Positions 1 through 8,242 of a stretch of DNA of 64,000 nt are shown one piece after another. The stretch is from the NCBI RefSeq assembly GCF_000967655.1, contig NZ_JXYA01000006.1, positions 124,001 through 188,000 of the forward strand, given 5' to 3'. This DNA comes from Pseudoalteromonas rubra (GTDB lineage: Bacteria > Pseudomonadota > Gammaproteobacteria > Enterobacterales > Alteromonadaceae). Both the position numbers and the translations under genes were made by a program. Positions within the stretch are counted from its first letter, which is position 1. Every line of letters starts with the position of its first letter. The notes beneath the pieces were generated by a model. The model was not told where the DNA came from. It ran no database searches and saw nothing but the letters and a program-made list of their open reading frames with translations.

Positions 1-146
1 GTTTGGTGCTATCGAAAACGGCTTTTCGGTCAGACCAAAATAACGTAAATACACGGCTCGTCTCTTTCTTGTTAGAATGGGGCCTATAATGGCAAAAAAA
101 CGGCACAAGTTAAAACCTTGTTTGCTTTTTCAATACGGAATTTACC

Positions 147-1253
147 ATGAAAATTTACCTGGTCGGTGGCGCAGTACGTGATCAACTCCTTGGACGTCCT
201 ATTCTGGAACGCGATTACGTGGTGGTGGGCGCAACCCCTGAGCAAATGCAACAGCTTGGTTATCAGCAGGTTGGCAAGGACTTTCCGGTGTTCTTGCACC
301 CCGAGAGTAAAGATGAACACGCACTGGCACGTACCGAACGAAAACAAGGACAGGGCTACACCGGGTTTATCTGTGATTTTGCCCCCAGCATTACGCTGGA
401 AGAAGACTTAATGCGCCGCGACCTCACGGTCAATGCCATTGCCCAGGATGAGGACGGCACACTCATCGACCCTTATCATGGCCAGCAAGACCTTAACGCC
501 CGGGTACTGCGCCATGTCAGCGACGCATTCGGCGAAGATCCTCTGCGCGTATTACGGGTTGCCCGCTTTGCCGCACGTTATCATCACCTTGGATTTACCA
601 TTGCCCCCCAAACACAGTCGCTGATGCAACGCATGGTTGATGACGGCGAACTGGCCACCCTGACTAAAGAACGGGTATGGCAGGAAATTGAAAAATCCCT
701 CAAAGATGGCGCCATTGAGGTGTTTTCCGACGTACTGGCCAGCCTCAACGCGCTCTCTTTGGTCATGCCATGGCAGAATACCTGGACAACCGACGACAGC
801 CAACGCCTTAAAGCCTGCACCAGCAAACTGGATAAGCAAGATGATGACTACCTGCTGACAAGCTTTGCACTATGGCAGCATCGCGCGCAGCTCAATGGCT
901 ATAACCTGGAGCAGGACTTTAAAATCCCCAAGGCCTACAGTGAAGCGCTGCGTGACCTGCAAGCGGCGTTACCTTTATTACATAGTGATGACTGGCAGAC
1001 GCACACGATAATGCAGCTTTTCAGTGCGCTGGATGCCTGGCGGCGACCACAACGCCTGATACTGATGTGCAAAGCCGCCAGAACCTTGAGCGATAAGCTG
1101 GCACAGCGCTGTGACATGCTGACACAAGCCCACCGGCTTGGCGCAAAAGTGAATGCGCAAGAGGTTATTGCGCTCGGTTTTAAGGGCCCGCAAATTAAAA
1201 CCGAAATGGACAAACTCAAAACGCAAGCTATTAGCGCCTTGTTTGAGGGTTAG
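147..1253 (+). CDS. cca: CCA-adding tRNA nucleotidyltransferase
   Basis: Adds or repairs the 3' CCA end of tRNAs from CTP and ATP without a nucleic acid template. The 368-aa product opens with the class II nucleotidyltransferase motif [10 protein letters not shown] (residues 7-16), followed by [10 protein letters not shown] near residue 90 and the neck motif [15 protein letters not shown] near residue 130. It is shorter than the 412-aa E. coli enzyme, so the C-terminal HD phosphohydrolase part is probably reduced or absent. The ATG at 147 places the catalytic motif at the usual distance from the N-terminus. A TATAAT box at 85-90 could be its -10 element, but I see no good -35. It appears monocistronic. 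Confidence 0.96.
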   Translation: MKIYLVGGAVRDQLLGRPILERDYVVVGATPEQMQQLGYQQVGKDFPVFLHPESKDEHALARTERKQGQGYTGFICDFAPSITLEEDLMRRDLTVNAIAQDEDGTLIDPYHGQQDLNARVLRHVSDAFGEDPLRVLRVARFAARYHHLGFTIAPQTQSLMQRMVDDGELATLTKERVWQEIEKSLKDGAIEVFSDVLASLNALSLVMPWQNTWTTDDSQRLKACTSKLDKQDDDYLLTSFALWQHRAQLNGYNLEQDFKIPKAYSEALRDLQAALPLLHSDDWQTHTIMQLFSALDAWRRPQRLILMCKAARTLSDKLAQRCDMLTQAHRLGAKVNAQEVIALGFKGPQIKTEMDKLKTQAISALFEG

Positions 1254-1337
1254 GTAAAAAGACCTGAATTAGATACATGAAGCCACCTTCAATCGAAACG
1301 CAAAGAATTGACATTCGAACTGTTTTTACAATAAACT

Positions 1338-1371
1338 CAAGTTAACAACCTGTACACACCAAGTTAACAAC
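1338..1371 (+). promoter_or_regulatory. Paired GTTAAC direct repeats before the XRE operon
   Basis: The 12-mer CAAGTTAACAAC occurs at 1338-1349 and again at 1360-1371, with starts 22 nt apart (about two helical turns). Each copy contains the palindrome GTTAAC. They lie downstream of a TTGACA (1308-1313) and just before the gene for an XRE-type regulator. An operator for autoregulation is a reasonable inference; nothing here proves binding. Confidence 0.5.
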
Positions 1372-1399
1372 AACCTATCGCCAAAGAAAGGAAAGGGAT

Positions 1400-1663
1400 G
1401 TGATAAATGGTGACGATTTAAAAGCAATGCGACTTAATGCTGGTATTTCTCAAAAAGATATGGCGGCTAAACTCAATGTGGACCGAAAAACAATTAGTAA
1501 TTATGAACTCGATGTCAGCCAAATTCGCGTTGGGGAGTTGTTTTCATGGTTCTATTATTGCAAGATTGATACGAGTATGGTTCTATCGCAAGTGAAAACT
1601 GTTCGCGAAAAAATGGACAGAAGCAAAACTACACAATCAGGTACTGAAAGAGGTAAGGAATGA
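1400..1663 (+). CDS. XRE-family helix-turn-helix regulator
   Basis: An 87-aa DNA-binding protein. Residues 8-60 form a Cro/C1-type helix-turn-helix: the stretch MRLNAGISQKDMAAKLNVDR followed by KTISNYE is the typical helix 2-turn-helix 3 pattern. The only in-frame start that keeps the whole domain is GTG at 1400, with a purine-rich AAGGAAAGGG just upstream. Its stop overlaps the next start codon as ATGA (1660-1663), so translation of the following small ORF is probably coupled. It most likely controls its own three-gene unit, which encodes a 52-aa peptide and a membrane protein. The targets are unknown. Confidence 0.8.
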   Translation: MINGDDLKAMRLNAGISQKDMAAKLNVDRKTISNYELDVSQIRVGELFSWFYYCKIDTSMVLSQVKTVREKMDRSKTTQSGTERGKE

Positions 1664-1818
1664 AAAATCTATCACCCGAACAATGCAATAAAGTAGTTGG
1701 TAGTGGACCTTACAGACCCGCTGAGCCGAAGAGTCAGTCTGTTGAAAATGTAGGCCCTGTCACACCTTCTGAGGAAACGCGTAAAACAGGCCACAAAGAA
1801 GGAAGTACGGCTCCATGA
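1660..1818 (+). CDS. 52-aa peptide with a double-glycine-like leader
   Basis: A small ORF that runs ATG 1660 to TGA 1818 and overlaps both neighbours by ATGA, which supports translation. The N-terminus MKNLSPEQCNKVVGSG resembles the leaders of peptides exported by C39-peptidase transporters (LSxEELxxVxGG), although the canonical GG is GS here. The rest is hydrophilic and rich in Pro, Glu, Ser and Thr, with no membrane segment and a single Cys at position 9. It could be a secreted peptide, a leader-bearing modified-peptide precursor, or a small adaptor for the neighbouring membrane protein. No transporter or peptidase gene is nearby, which weakens the export idea. Confidence 0.6.
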   Translation: MKNLSPEQCNKVVGSGPYRPAEPKSQSVENVGPVTPSEETRKTGHKEGSTAP

Positions 1819-2405
1819 AAGCATCGCATTTTGTCATGCTCCTAATTGTCGCCTTCTCCACTTATCTAATACAGCTTTGGGAGCCCCAATACACAGCGCC
1901 ACTATACTTAGGTATTCTGTCTCTTTGCATTTTGCTTGGTTTAGTTCTAAACAATATAAACCTTACTCATATAGCACTGTTTCTGGTTGTTATAAACGGG
2001 CTGGAATACGGCTTTTTTCAAATGGGTGTGATTGACCTTGTAGCAAAAGATAGTGATTACTTAACAAAAGGGACCGTAATATTCGGAATACAATTTTTGA
2101 TAAGTGTTTTTGCTGTACTTTTGTTCATATTTAGGGTGCAACTTTCAAGAAAAATTTCTAACTCTGATAAGGTAGCTTTGACTCACTTTGATACCTTTTT
2201 CCACTGGTTTTTTATTTTGTCTGCGCTCAACTGCTTCATAGCGCTGCTTGAGAACGTATTTAGAAATATCTATGACTTAGAATTCAGGTTTTTCTATGAC
2301 ATTTATCCATCTGTCGCATACGTTTTATGGGCGCTAACTTGTGGTTCGCTTGTAACAATGGTCATTCTGTCTCTAAAAGACCGCAATTCCACTGTCGCCC
2401 ACTGA
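1815..2405 (+). CDS. Polytopic membrane protein of unknown function
   Basis: A 196-aa inner-membrane protein with about six hydrophobic segments (roughly residues 5-20, 29-46, 50-66, 88-108, 127-145 and 165-185). No catalytic motif or recognised family is visible. Its ATG overlaps the stop of the 52-aa peptide gene, so it is the last gene of a translationally coupled trio that begins with an XRE regulator. The AT-rich coding sequence differs from the neighbouring cca gene, which may indicate acquired DNA. An immunity or sensing role for the small peptide is possible, but only the arrangement suggests it. Confidence 0.65.
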   Translation: MKASHFVMLLIVAFSTYLIQLWEPQYTAPLYLGILSLCILLGLVLNNINLTHIALFLVVINGLEYGFFQMGVIDLVAKDSDYLTKGTVIFGIQFLISVFAVLLFIFRVQLSRKISNSDKVALTHFDTFFHWFFILSALNCFIALLENVFRNIYDLEFRFFYDIYPSVAYVLWALTCGSLVTMVILSLKDRNSTVAH

Positions 2406-2417
2406 GTCCATGAAAAG

Positions 2418-2442
2418 TAGAGAAGCGAAAATTGCTTCTCTA
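2418..2442 (+). terminator. Intrinsic terminator of the XRE/peptide/membrane operon
   Basis: A perfect 9-bp stem TAGAGAAGC/GCTTCTCTA with a 7-nt loop, 12 nt after the stop at 2405 and followed by the T-rich TTTCTTTC. Confidence 0.8.
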
Positions 2443-2607
2443 TTTCTTTCGACCTCAATTAAGGCTTTGATGGCAGCCCCCTTAAAGCCATCAAGCGCCG
2501 CTCACATTCTCGCAACCCCCATCTCACAATCGCCACACTTTTATTGCAACAATAACATAGAGTAGTTAAAATCCGTTCCCTTTAAAACTACAGAGGTCTA
2601 ACCTGAT

Positions 2608-3165
2608 ATGAAAAAAGCACTACTTCCATTATTTGTTACTCTGACACTTGCAGCCTGTGGCGGCGGTTCTGGCTCGGATGACAAGGCAACCGATACATCG
2701 TCACAATCACAAACAAACACCAGCACAGCCAATACTCAGACACCGGACAAGTCTGACAAGTTTGCGCCTATCGCTGGCGTTTACGATGCCACTTTCCAGG
2801 GCGATAAAGCGGTTGTTGTGATCTCGGCTGATGGTAAGTATAAGGTGTTTGATGATCTGAATGACAGTACCGGCGGCAATAAAGACTGTTATGCGGCTCC
2901 TTCTGCTTCAACCCCCAACCAAAAGTTCGATGGCCTGAGCTTTGAATATGATGAAAACCTGCGTCACTTTAAACTTAAAGACGCAGAGCCCAGCCTGGCG
3001 TATGAAGTAGATGGAGATAACACGCTGCAATACATTATTTATGGTGGCAACATCACGGTAGGCGGTGGCTCTCTGGTTGTCGGCTCGGCGAATGAGAAAG
3101 TCGTCATTTCTCCTAAAAAAATGACCCTGACCGACGCAGACATCGCTGCGAAAAAGTGTCAGTAA
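2608..3165 (+). CDS. Putative lipoprotein of unknown function
   Basis: A 185-aa protein with a lipoprotein signal peptide: MKKALLPLFVTLTLAACGGG has the lipobox LAAC, which makes Cys-17 the acylation site. The Gly/Ser-rich start of the mature chain and a Ser/Thr/Gln-rich linker (to about residue 50) lead to a compact domain of roughly 130 residues that contains two further cysteines (in KDCYA and at the C-terminus, AAKKCQ). These might form a disulfide in the periplasm or at the outer membrane. No family is recognised. It stands alone, with a hairpin after it. Confidence 0.75.
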   Translation: MKKALLPLFVTLTLAACGGGSGSDDKATDTSSQSQTNTSTANTQTPDKSDKFAPIAGVYDATFQGDKAVVVISADGKYKVFDDLNDSTGGNKDCYAAPSASTPNQKFDGLSFEYDENLRHFKLKDAEPSLAYEVDGDNTLQYIIYGGNITVGGGSLVVGSANEKVVISPKKMTLTDADIAAKKCQ

Positions 3166-3176
3166 AAAGTCACTCA

Positions 3177-3202
3177 GCTGACACTTTTCGCTAAGTGTCA
3201 GC
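3177..3202 (+). terminator. Hairpin after the lipoprotein gene
   Basis: Perfect 10-bp stem GCTGACACTT/AAGTGTCAGC with a 6-nt loop, 12 nt after the lipoprotein stop. A T-run is lacking, so termination is probable rather than certain. Confidence 0.55.
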
Positions 3203-3451
3203 ACCTCCTTTAAGCCTGCGTGCTTGTTGCGTCATCAGCTCACAAAAAAGCACATCAACTTGTCTTTACAGATGCTGCCCTTGCAGGTTCACCCGGTGCA
3301 ATAGCACTTTTTCACACCCATCATCATAAATGCCAGCGCAAAACCATTATTACAAGGCATACCTCACAGGCAACTCCCACCTTATTAACCTACTGATAAT
3401 TTTACTTTTAATACCAAAATAAAAAACTCAGCCAAATATCAAGGAAACATC

Positions 3452-3530
3452 ATGCGTTTTTCCGGCTGGCAAATACAGTGTCGTTATCCACGGTGACAGA
3501 CTTATTCACGCCGTGACCTTCAACAATTGA
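3452..3530 (+). pseudogene. Possible gene remnant before the esterase
   Basis: A ribosome-binding site AAGGAAA (3441-3447) and an ATG at 3452 open a frame that ends after 15 codons. The frame starting at 3453 instead reads a protein-like C-terminus, FPAGKYSVVIHGDRLIHAV followed by TFNN and TGA (3528-3530), ending just before the esterase start region. The picture fits a gene reduced to its start and its last ~25 codons with a frame change between them. The stretch 3203-3450 upstream of it holds no gene I can support. Confidence 0.3.
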
Positions 3531-3539
3531 GGAGCGACC

Positions 3540-4388
3540 ATGACATAAAGTATTCTTATCTTAATTTTTGCACTGCTGCTGCCGATGAAGCTACTGGCCA
3601 GCAACAAGTCCGTGCCCTATGAAATACCCCGCACCCAGGTTGTTCAGCTGACTCAAAGCGGCACCGAACGGACGTATGAGCTGGTTATTCAGCTGCCCGA
3701 GAATTATTCGGCACAAAAGCAACATCCGGTGCTGTATTACACCGATGTGACCTGGCACATCGAAATGCTGGCCTCTGCCGCCTACTTTTTGATGGAAGAG
3801 GCAATCCTGGTCGGCATTTCCTGGCAAACCAATATGCCAGCACCTTTATTGCAAGAAGAAGGCGCGCACGTCAGCCGCTACCGTGATTATTCGTTTGCTC
3901 CCTCGACCAAGCCCGAGAATCAGGCTAAATATCAGTTTGGCGGGGCTAACGCCCATATCGACTTTATTCGCAATCAGGTCAAACCCTACATTGCACAGCA
4001 CTATCGCGTTAAACCAGGCAGCGACAGTTACTTTGGCTACTCCCTGGGTGGGTTATTTGGCGCTTATACTTTACTGACGCAGCCCGATACCTTTAACAAC
4101 TATCTGCTCGGCAGCCCGTCGGTGTGGCGGCTAAAGCAACTACTCGAAGTGCGCAACCAGACAAATGTCAAAACAAAAACCCATGTCTATTTGTCGTACG
4201 GCAGCCTCGAAAACGAGCTGAGCCCACATATCAAAGGGCTGTTTAACTTTCTTAAAACACAAAACAATCCCCAACTACATATTGAGCTGGCCGAGATAGA
4301 TGGCACCCATCAAACCGCCGCCCCGCTGACGGGGGTGCGTGCAATAAAATGGTTGTCAGAGCGCACAGCACAAGGAGCAACATTATGA
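3540..4388 (+). pseudogene. Secreted esterase with a stop codon in its signal peptide
   Basis: The protein read from ATG 3585 (267 aa) is an alpha/beta hydrolase of the putative esterase family (Fes/IroE/YbbA-like): GYSLGG near residue 152 is the nucleophile elbow, and a C-terminal GTHQTA supplies the His. A better start lies at 3540, with GGAG just before it. In the same frame it reads MT, stop (TAA 3546-3548), then SILILIFALLLP joined directly to MKLLASNKS. The ancestral product was therefore probably exported, and codon 3 is now a stop. Initiation at 3585 would give an intact catalytic domain with half a signal peptide. The gene overlaps the next one by ATGA. A sequencing error is the main alternative to real decay. 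Confidence 0.7.
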
Positions 4389-5275
4389 AGAAATCACTAG
4401 TACTTACGACCATCGCATTAAGCACTTTGCTCAGTGGCACGTTAGCGCAGGCAAAGGAGGAATTTGGCACCATCACCGGCCCACTGATGGGCCAGAAACC
4501 ACCGGGCATGACCGCAGAGCCCTTTGCCCCCGGTATTGCTTCAAAGGCAGGCTGGGAACTGGAAGGCGTCTTTGCCCCCGGTATGCAGGAGTTTTACTTT
4601 ACTCTGGACCGGGGTGTCTATGAAGGACCCAACAAAACCGGTTTTCGGCCAACTGTGATTGGCTTCAGACAACAGAACAACACTTGGGTGAAGTTCACCG
4701 AGTTTTTACGCATCGGCGAAGTGAGCTTTTCGCCCGATGGCCAGCGTATGCATATGGCCGAAGGCTACCGAGACCGCCTGGGCGATGACTGGACAGAGCA
4801 CCAAAGTCTGGGCCCCATGTTTGACCGCGAAGACTGGGGCATTATGCGCTTATCTGCCTCCAGCAAAGGCACTTATGTCTTTGATGACTATAAAAATGAA
4901 GTGGTGCGTATTTCCGAGGTTAAGAACGGACAACGGCAAGCACCAAAGGTCATGAGCAAGGTGGTGAACTCAGGCGCCATGACCGCACACCCCTTTATCG
5001 CCCCCGATGAAAGCTACCTGATCTGGGACAGCGAACGCGAAGACGGCTTTGGCGGTTCCGATCTTTATATCAGTTTTAAACAGCAAGACGGCAGCTGGGG
5101 AAAAGCAATCAATATGGGCGCAGCCGTCAACTCAGATAAGTGGGATGCCTACGCCACCGTCACCCCCGATGGTAAATACCTGCTCTTTAACCGCGGTGTC
5201 AGTGACGACAACAAAAATGTTGATATCTACTGGGTCGATGCCAGCATCATAGACACCCTGAAGGCCAGACAATAA
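4385..5275 (+). CDS. Secreted PD40 beta-propeller protein
   Basis: A 296-aa protein with signal peptide MKKSLVLTTIALSTLLSGTLAQA followed by WD40-like (PD40) blades: SFSPDGQRMHMAEG, PDESYLIWDSER with GGSDLYISF, and TPDGKYLLFNRG with DIYWV. Blades of this type occur in TolB-like and peptidase-associated propellers and bind ligands or partner proteins rather than acting as enzymes. ATG 4385 is preferred over the longer frame from 4349 because AAGGAG sits at 4372-4377 and the signal peptide then starts cleanly. It overlaps the esterase stop (ATGA), so the two are co-translated. It converges on the next gene with only 5 nt between stops. Confidence 0.8.
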   Translation: MKKSLVLTTIALSTLLSGTLAQAKEEFGTITGPLMGQKPPGMTAEPFAPGIASKAGWELEGVFAPGMQEFYFTLDRGVYEGPNKTGFRPTVIGFRQQNNTWVKFTEFLRIGEVSFSPDGQRMHMAEGYRDRLGDDWTEHQSLGPMFDREDWGIMRLSASSKGTYVFDDYKNEVVRISEVKNGQRQAPKVMSKVVNSGAMTAHPFIAPDESYLIWDSEREDGFGGSDLYISFKQQDGSWGKAINMGAAVNSDKWDAYATVTPDGKYLLFNRGVSDDNKNVDIYWVDASIIDTLKARQ

Positions 5276-5280
5276 GGGTC

Positions 5281-6213
5281 CTACCGAATAAGCCCAAACG
5301 ACACTCTGGACAAGGTGCTGCGGCAGACGCTCAGCATCAGGTAGGCACTCCAGTGCAATGGCTTAGCACGCGCCACCGGATTGGCCAGCAGCTGCAACGC
5401 CTGGCCATATAAGCGATGCTTAATGTTGCGCTTGGCCAGGTCGCAGATGTGGGTCGCGACATATTTATGCGCCATCGCAGTGTGCGCCACCTCGCCGTTT
5501 TTAATGGCGCTCAGCAGGCGCTCGGCAAACGGACAGAGCTGGGTAGGTGGTGCCTTATCACAGGCACTGCCCGGCGCGCCCAGAAAATAAAAGCTTTCAA
5601 TGGCCGGAGAATACGCGATGCGCGACTTAAGGGCCGCCTGCACATAAAAACTCTGATCTTCGCCCATCCATTCACCGACCGGAAATCCGCCTAACTGATT
5701 GAACGTGGTTTTGTCGACCACCAAACTCGACATGGTAAAGGGTAGATCACCATTCGCCGCCACCTCAAAGTAATTGTCCATTTCATAGCCCTCGGGTGCC
5801 CAGTTGGTCAATGCGATTTTGGCGTCGATATACTCGCCGTTATCCAGTACTTTCTGGTAACGCGAGGCAAACAGGCCCGCCTGCGGAAAACGCTGGACAA
5901 GCTCAGCCATACGTGCCAAAAAGAACGGGCTCCAGGTGTCATCGGCATCCAAAAATGCCACGTAATCACTGCTTGCCGCTTTAACCCCTTTATTACGCGC
6001 AGCAGAGACACCCTGATTGGTCTGACGTACCAGACGTAAATTGGGCAAGCCCAGATCAATCACTTTTTGCGGGCTATCATCGGTCGAACCATCGTCAACG
6101 ACTATGATTTCTGCGGCCTGATGGTGCTGTGCATGAACACTTTGCAGTGCCCGGACAATGCACTCGCTTTTATTATACAGCGGAATAACGACTGTGAATT
6201 GGATGGTGTTCAT
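5281..6213 (-). CDS. Family 2 glycosyltransferase (EPS locus)
   Basis: A 310-aa inverting GT-A glycosyltransferase expected to add a sugar to the lipid-linked repeat unit on the cytoplasmic face. The N-terminus carries VVIPLYNKSECIVRALQSV, then VVDDGSTDDS (~40-49) and the metal-binding VAFLDADDTW (~90-99). The C-terminal third is basic and may contact the membrane. It overlaps the upstream pyruvyltransferase-like gene by 41 nt and is probably co-transcribed from the -24/-12 element at 7344-7359. The donor sugar cannot be read from the sequence. Confidence 0.88.
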   Translation of the reverse strand: MNTIQFTVVIPLYNKSECIVRALQSVHAQHHQAAEIIVVDDGSTDDSPQKVIDLGLPNLRLVRQTNQGVSAARNKGVKAASSDYVAFLDADDTWSPFFLARMAELVQRFPQAGLFASRYQKVLDNGEYIDAKIALTNWAPEGYEMDNYFEVAANGDLPFTMSSLVVDKTTFNQLGGFPVGEWMGEDQSFYVQAALKSRIAYSPAIESFYFLGAPGSACDKAPPTQLCPFAERLLSAIKNGEVAHTAMAHKYVATHICDLAKRNIKHRLYGQALQLLANPVARAKPLHWSAYLMLSVCRSTLSRVSFGLIR

Positions 6214-7309
6214 AGTGTTCGCTCCAGTTAGAAAGGGATAAAGTAGTGGCTTGACCTATGGCCAGGCGCGGCGCGTCAAAGCCGCGATCCAGACCCCGAT
6301 ACATCACCCGAAACAGGGTGTCCGGGTTAAACTCATTGGCATCAAACGCGTACTGCTCGGGCAGACCAATTTGCTCACACCATTGTGTGCATTTGGCGTG
6401 ATATTGCAGGCTGATAAAGGGCGTTTGCGTCATATAGGCATAAATTTGTGCATGTAATCGCATTCCAACGACCACCCTGAACATCGCCATACACTGCAAG
6501 ATACTGGCTGGGTTTGGTACATAGCGGATCCGTTTAACCGTCACATAATCAGGCAGGCGCGCCTCAATTGCGTCGTGAATGGCCCGGTCGCTGCCCTGTG
6601 CCTGGTCGTTCAGGTCGATCAGATAGATGTCTTCGTTGGTAAAGCTCCACACCGTGGTGATCAGGTCCACCGCTTTGGCAATCCGGCGCAACTCGTTGTG
6701 CTCATTGACCGTGCCAAATGCATCGATGGATTGCGGACAAAAGTTAAAGGCAATGCCCTGACGCGCCACCGGATTGAGCTTGCCTTTAAGATGGTGCAAT
6801 AAAGACGGCGCCAGGTCGAAGGTGTGCTTCAGATTGGCATGCGGGGCCAGCGCCTCTGCAATGTCGTAGCTTTGCTTATCACGCAGTGTGACCAGGCCAC
6901 ATTCGTAGAGAAACTTTTTGCATTGCAGTTCGTCATCCAGGGTTTTAAACGGCTCAATGCCCACGCCCAGGGCCATCGCCTGGTTGCGACCACTCAGTGC
7001 CATCATGTGGCGCTTCAGTGCGATATCGCGGCTGCTGTGCAGCACAGAGCCACCACCAAAAATCACATGCTGTGCGCCATAGGCATGGCGATAGTGCCAC
7101 AGTCGCTGATGACCTCGAAACAACAGGGGTTGTTGCCCACTGCAATTTAACTGGTTCACCAAAGGGTCGCCTGTTGGGGCACTGACTGTCACCTGCTCGC
7201 TGTTCAGAAAATGCCTGGCACCCATCACCGATGCCAGCATGAGCGCATCATCACCGCTGTTACGCATGCCGTAGTAGCCGACAATATAAGCTTTGTTTTT
7301 TGCTGCCAT
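6173..7309 (-). CDS. Polysaccharide pyruvyltransferase family protein
   Basis: A 378-aa member of the family that transfers pyruvate ketals from phosphoenolpyruvate to sugars (CsaB/WcaK-like). Visible hallmarks are the N-terminal GYYGMRNSGDDALMLASV, a central FGGGSVLHSS, and the C-terminal GMRLHAQIYAYMTQTPF. Members decorate exopolysaccharides with negatively charged pyruvyl groups, which suits this locus. A GAGG ribosome-binding site precedes the ATG. A -24/-12-like promoter lies 35 nt upstream of the start. Family assignment is firm; the acceptor is unknown. Confidence 0.87.
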   Translation of the reverse strand: MAAKNKAYIVGYYGMRNSGDDALMLASVMGARHFLNSEQVTVSAPTGDPLVNQLNCSGQQPLLFRGHQRLWHYRHAYGAQHVIFGGGSVLHSSRDIALKRHMMALSGRNQAMALGVGIEPFKTLDDELQCKKFLYECGLVTLRDKQSYDIAEALAPHANLKHTFDLAPSLLHHLKGKLNPVARQGIAFNFCPQSIDAFGTVNEHNELRRIAKAVDLITTVWSFTNEDIYLIDLNDQAQGSDRAIHDAIEARLPDYVTVKRIRYVPNPASILQCMAMFRVVVGMRLHAQIYAYMTQTPFISLQYHAKCTQWCEQIGLPEQYAFDANEFNPDTLFRVMYRGLDRGFDAPRLAIGQATTLSLSNWSEHYEHHPIHSRYSAV

Positions 7310-7343
7310 TGTGCTGCCTCGTTAAGTTAAGATACTGAGTTAT

Positions 7344-7359
7344 TGCAGCACTCATGCCA
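7344..7359 (-). promoter_or_regulatory. Sigma-54 (-24/-12) promoter for the pyruvyltransferase/GT2 pair
   Basis: On the minus strand TGGCATGAGTGCTGCA matches TGGCAC-N5-TTGCW, with GG and GC separated by exactly 10 nt, 35 nt before the start at 7309. A TTTGCAAAA motif at 7421-7429, 62 nt further upstream, could be an enhancer site. The rest of the 7310-7556 gap holds this control region and the terminator at 7486-7511. Confidence 0.65.
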
Positions 7360-7485
7360 AAATTTATACCACTGTTTTTATTGAGTTTTTTGTGTTTTTC
7401 TCGTTTTTTATCAGGACAAATTTGCAAAAGGCAACGCGTTATTTTTTCACAATTAGCAAAATAGAAATGGACCTGTCCAAAATAA

Positions 7486-7511
7486 AAAACCACCGGCTGA
7501 GCGGTGGTTTT
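7486..7511 (-). terminator. Terminator after the sugar transferase
   Basis: Stem AAAACCACCG/CGGTGGTTTT with a 6-nt loop. On the minus strand it is followed by a T-rich run, about 45 nt beyond the stop at 7557. Confidence 0.85.
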
Positions 7512-7556
7512 ATGGCAAAACACAAGTTAAGTGCAACATTATCACTCCCGTTGGGG

Positions 7557-8240
7557 TTAGTAGGCTCCTTTGGCACCCAGGACACAAGGAATGGTTTTAA
7601 GTAAAATTGATACATCGTTCAGCGCACTTTGCTCCACGATATACTGTTTATCCAGCTGAACCTGCTGCGCAAACGTGGTATCAGCGCGACCTGTTACCTG
7701 CCACAGACCTGTCAAACCCTGCTCACTGTTCAGACGTCCCAGCTCGTGTGGTTGATACGCATTGACTTCATTTTCCAGCGCCGGACGCGGACCGATTAAC
7801 AGCATGTCGCCACGTGCCACGTTCATTAGCTGGGGCAACTCATCAATGGAGTATTTACGAATAAATGCGCCAATGCGGGTAATACGCGGATCGTTGCGAT
7901 ACTTGGCACAGACCCCTTCGCGGTCGCTTTGGGCCGGGTCTGGATTGCGAAAGCGCGGATCGCTTGGCATATACATAGAGCGGAACTTATACATGGTAAA
8001 ACGACGTCCCAGCTTGCCTACCCGAACCTGCTTGTACACACACGGGCCCTGGCTCTCAAGCTTGATCAACACTATCACAAGCAATAAAAACGGGCTGAGC
8101 AGTAATAATCCGCTGATCGCAGCCAGGCGTTGCAAGCAGGCCGGGATACCATGGTGACGACCGTCCAGTTTTGTCTGTCCGCAAACCGAAGATGACACCG
8201 GGGTGAACTGAGTTGCTGTGGTTTTTTTGATGCTATACAT
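7557..8240 (-). CDS. Initiating sugar-1-phosphate transferase (undecaprenyl phosphate acceptor)
   Basis: A 227-aa bacterial sugar transferase of the monotopic PglC/WbaP catalytic-domain type, which starts repeat-unit assembly by moving a sugar phosphate from a nucleotide sugar to undecaprenyl phosphate. It has one hydrophobic segment (LLLLSPFLLLVIVLIKLES, ~45-63), then GRRFTMYKFRSMY, RITRIGAFIRKYSIDELPQL and a C-terminal GLTGLWQVTGR, all family hallmarks. Its GAGGAC ribosome-binding site lies inside the end of the WecG-type gene, only 2 nt away, so the two form one operon driven from 9529-9544. Being first in the pathway, it commits the locus to a Wzx/Wzy-type product. Confidence 0.93.
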   Translation of the reverse strand: MYSIKKTTATQFTPVSSSVCGQTKLDGRHHGIPACLQRLAAISGLLLLSPFLLLVIVLIKLESQGPCVYKQVRVGKLGRRFTMYKFRSMYMPSDPRFRNPDPAQSDREGVCAKYRNDPRITRIGAFIRKYSIDELPQLMNVARGDMLLIGPRPALENEVNAYQPHELGRLNSEQGLTGLWQVTGRADTTFAQQVQLDKQYIVEQSALNDVSILLKTIPCVLGAKGAY

Positions 8241-8242
8241 GA

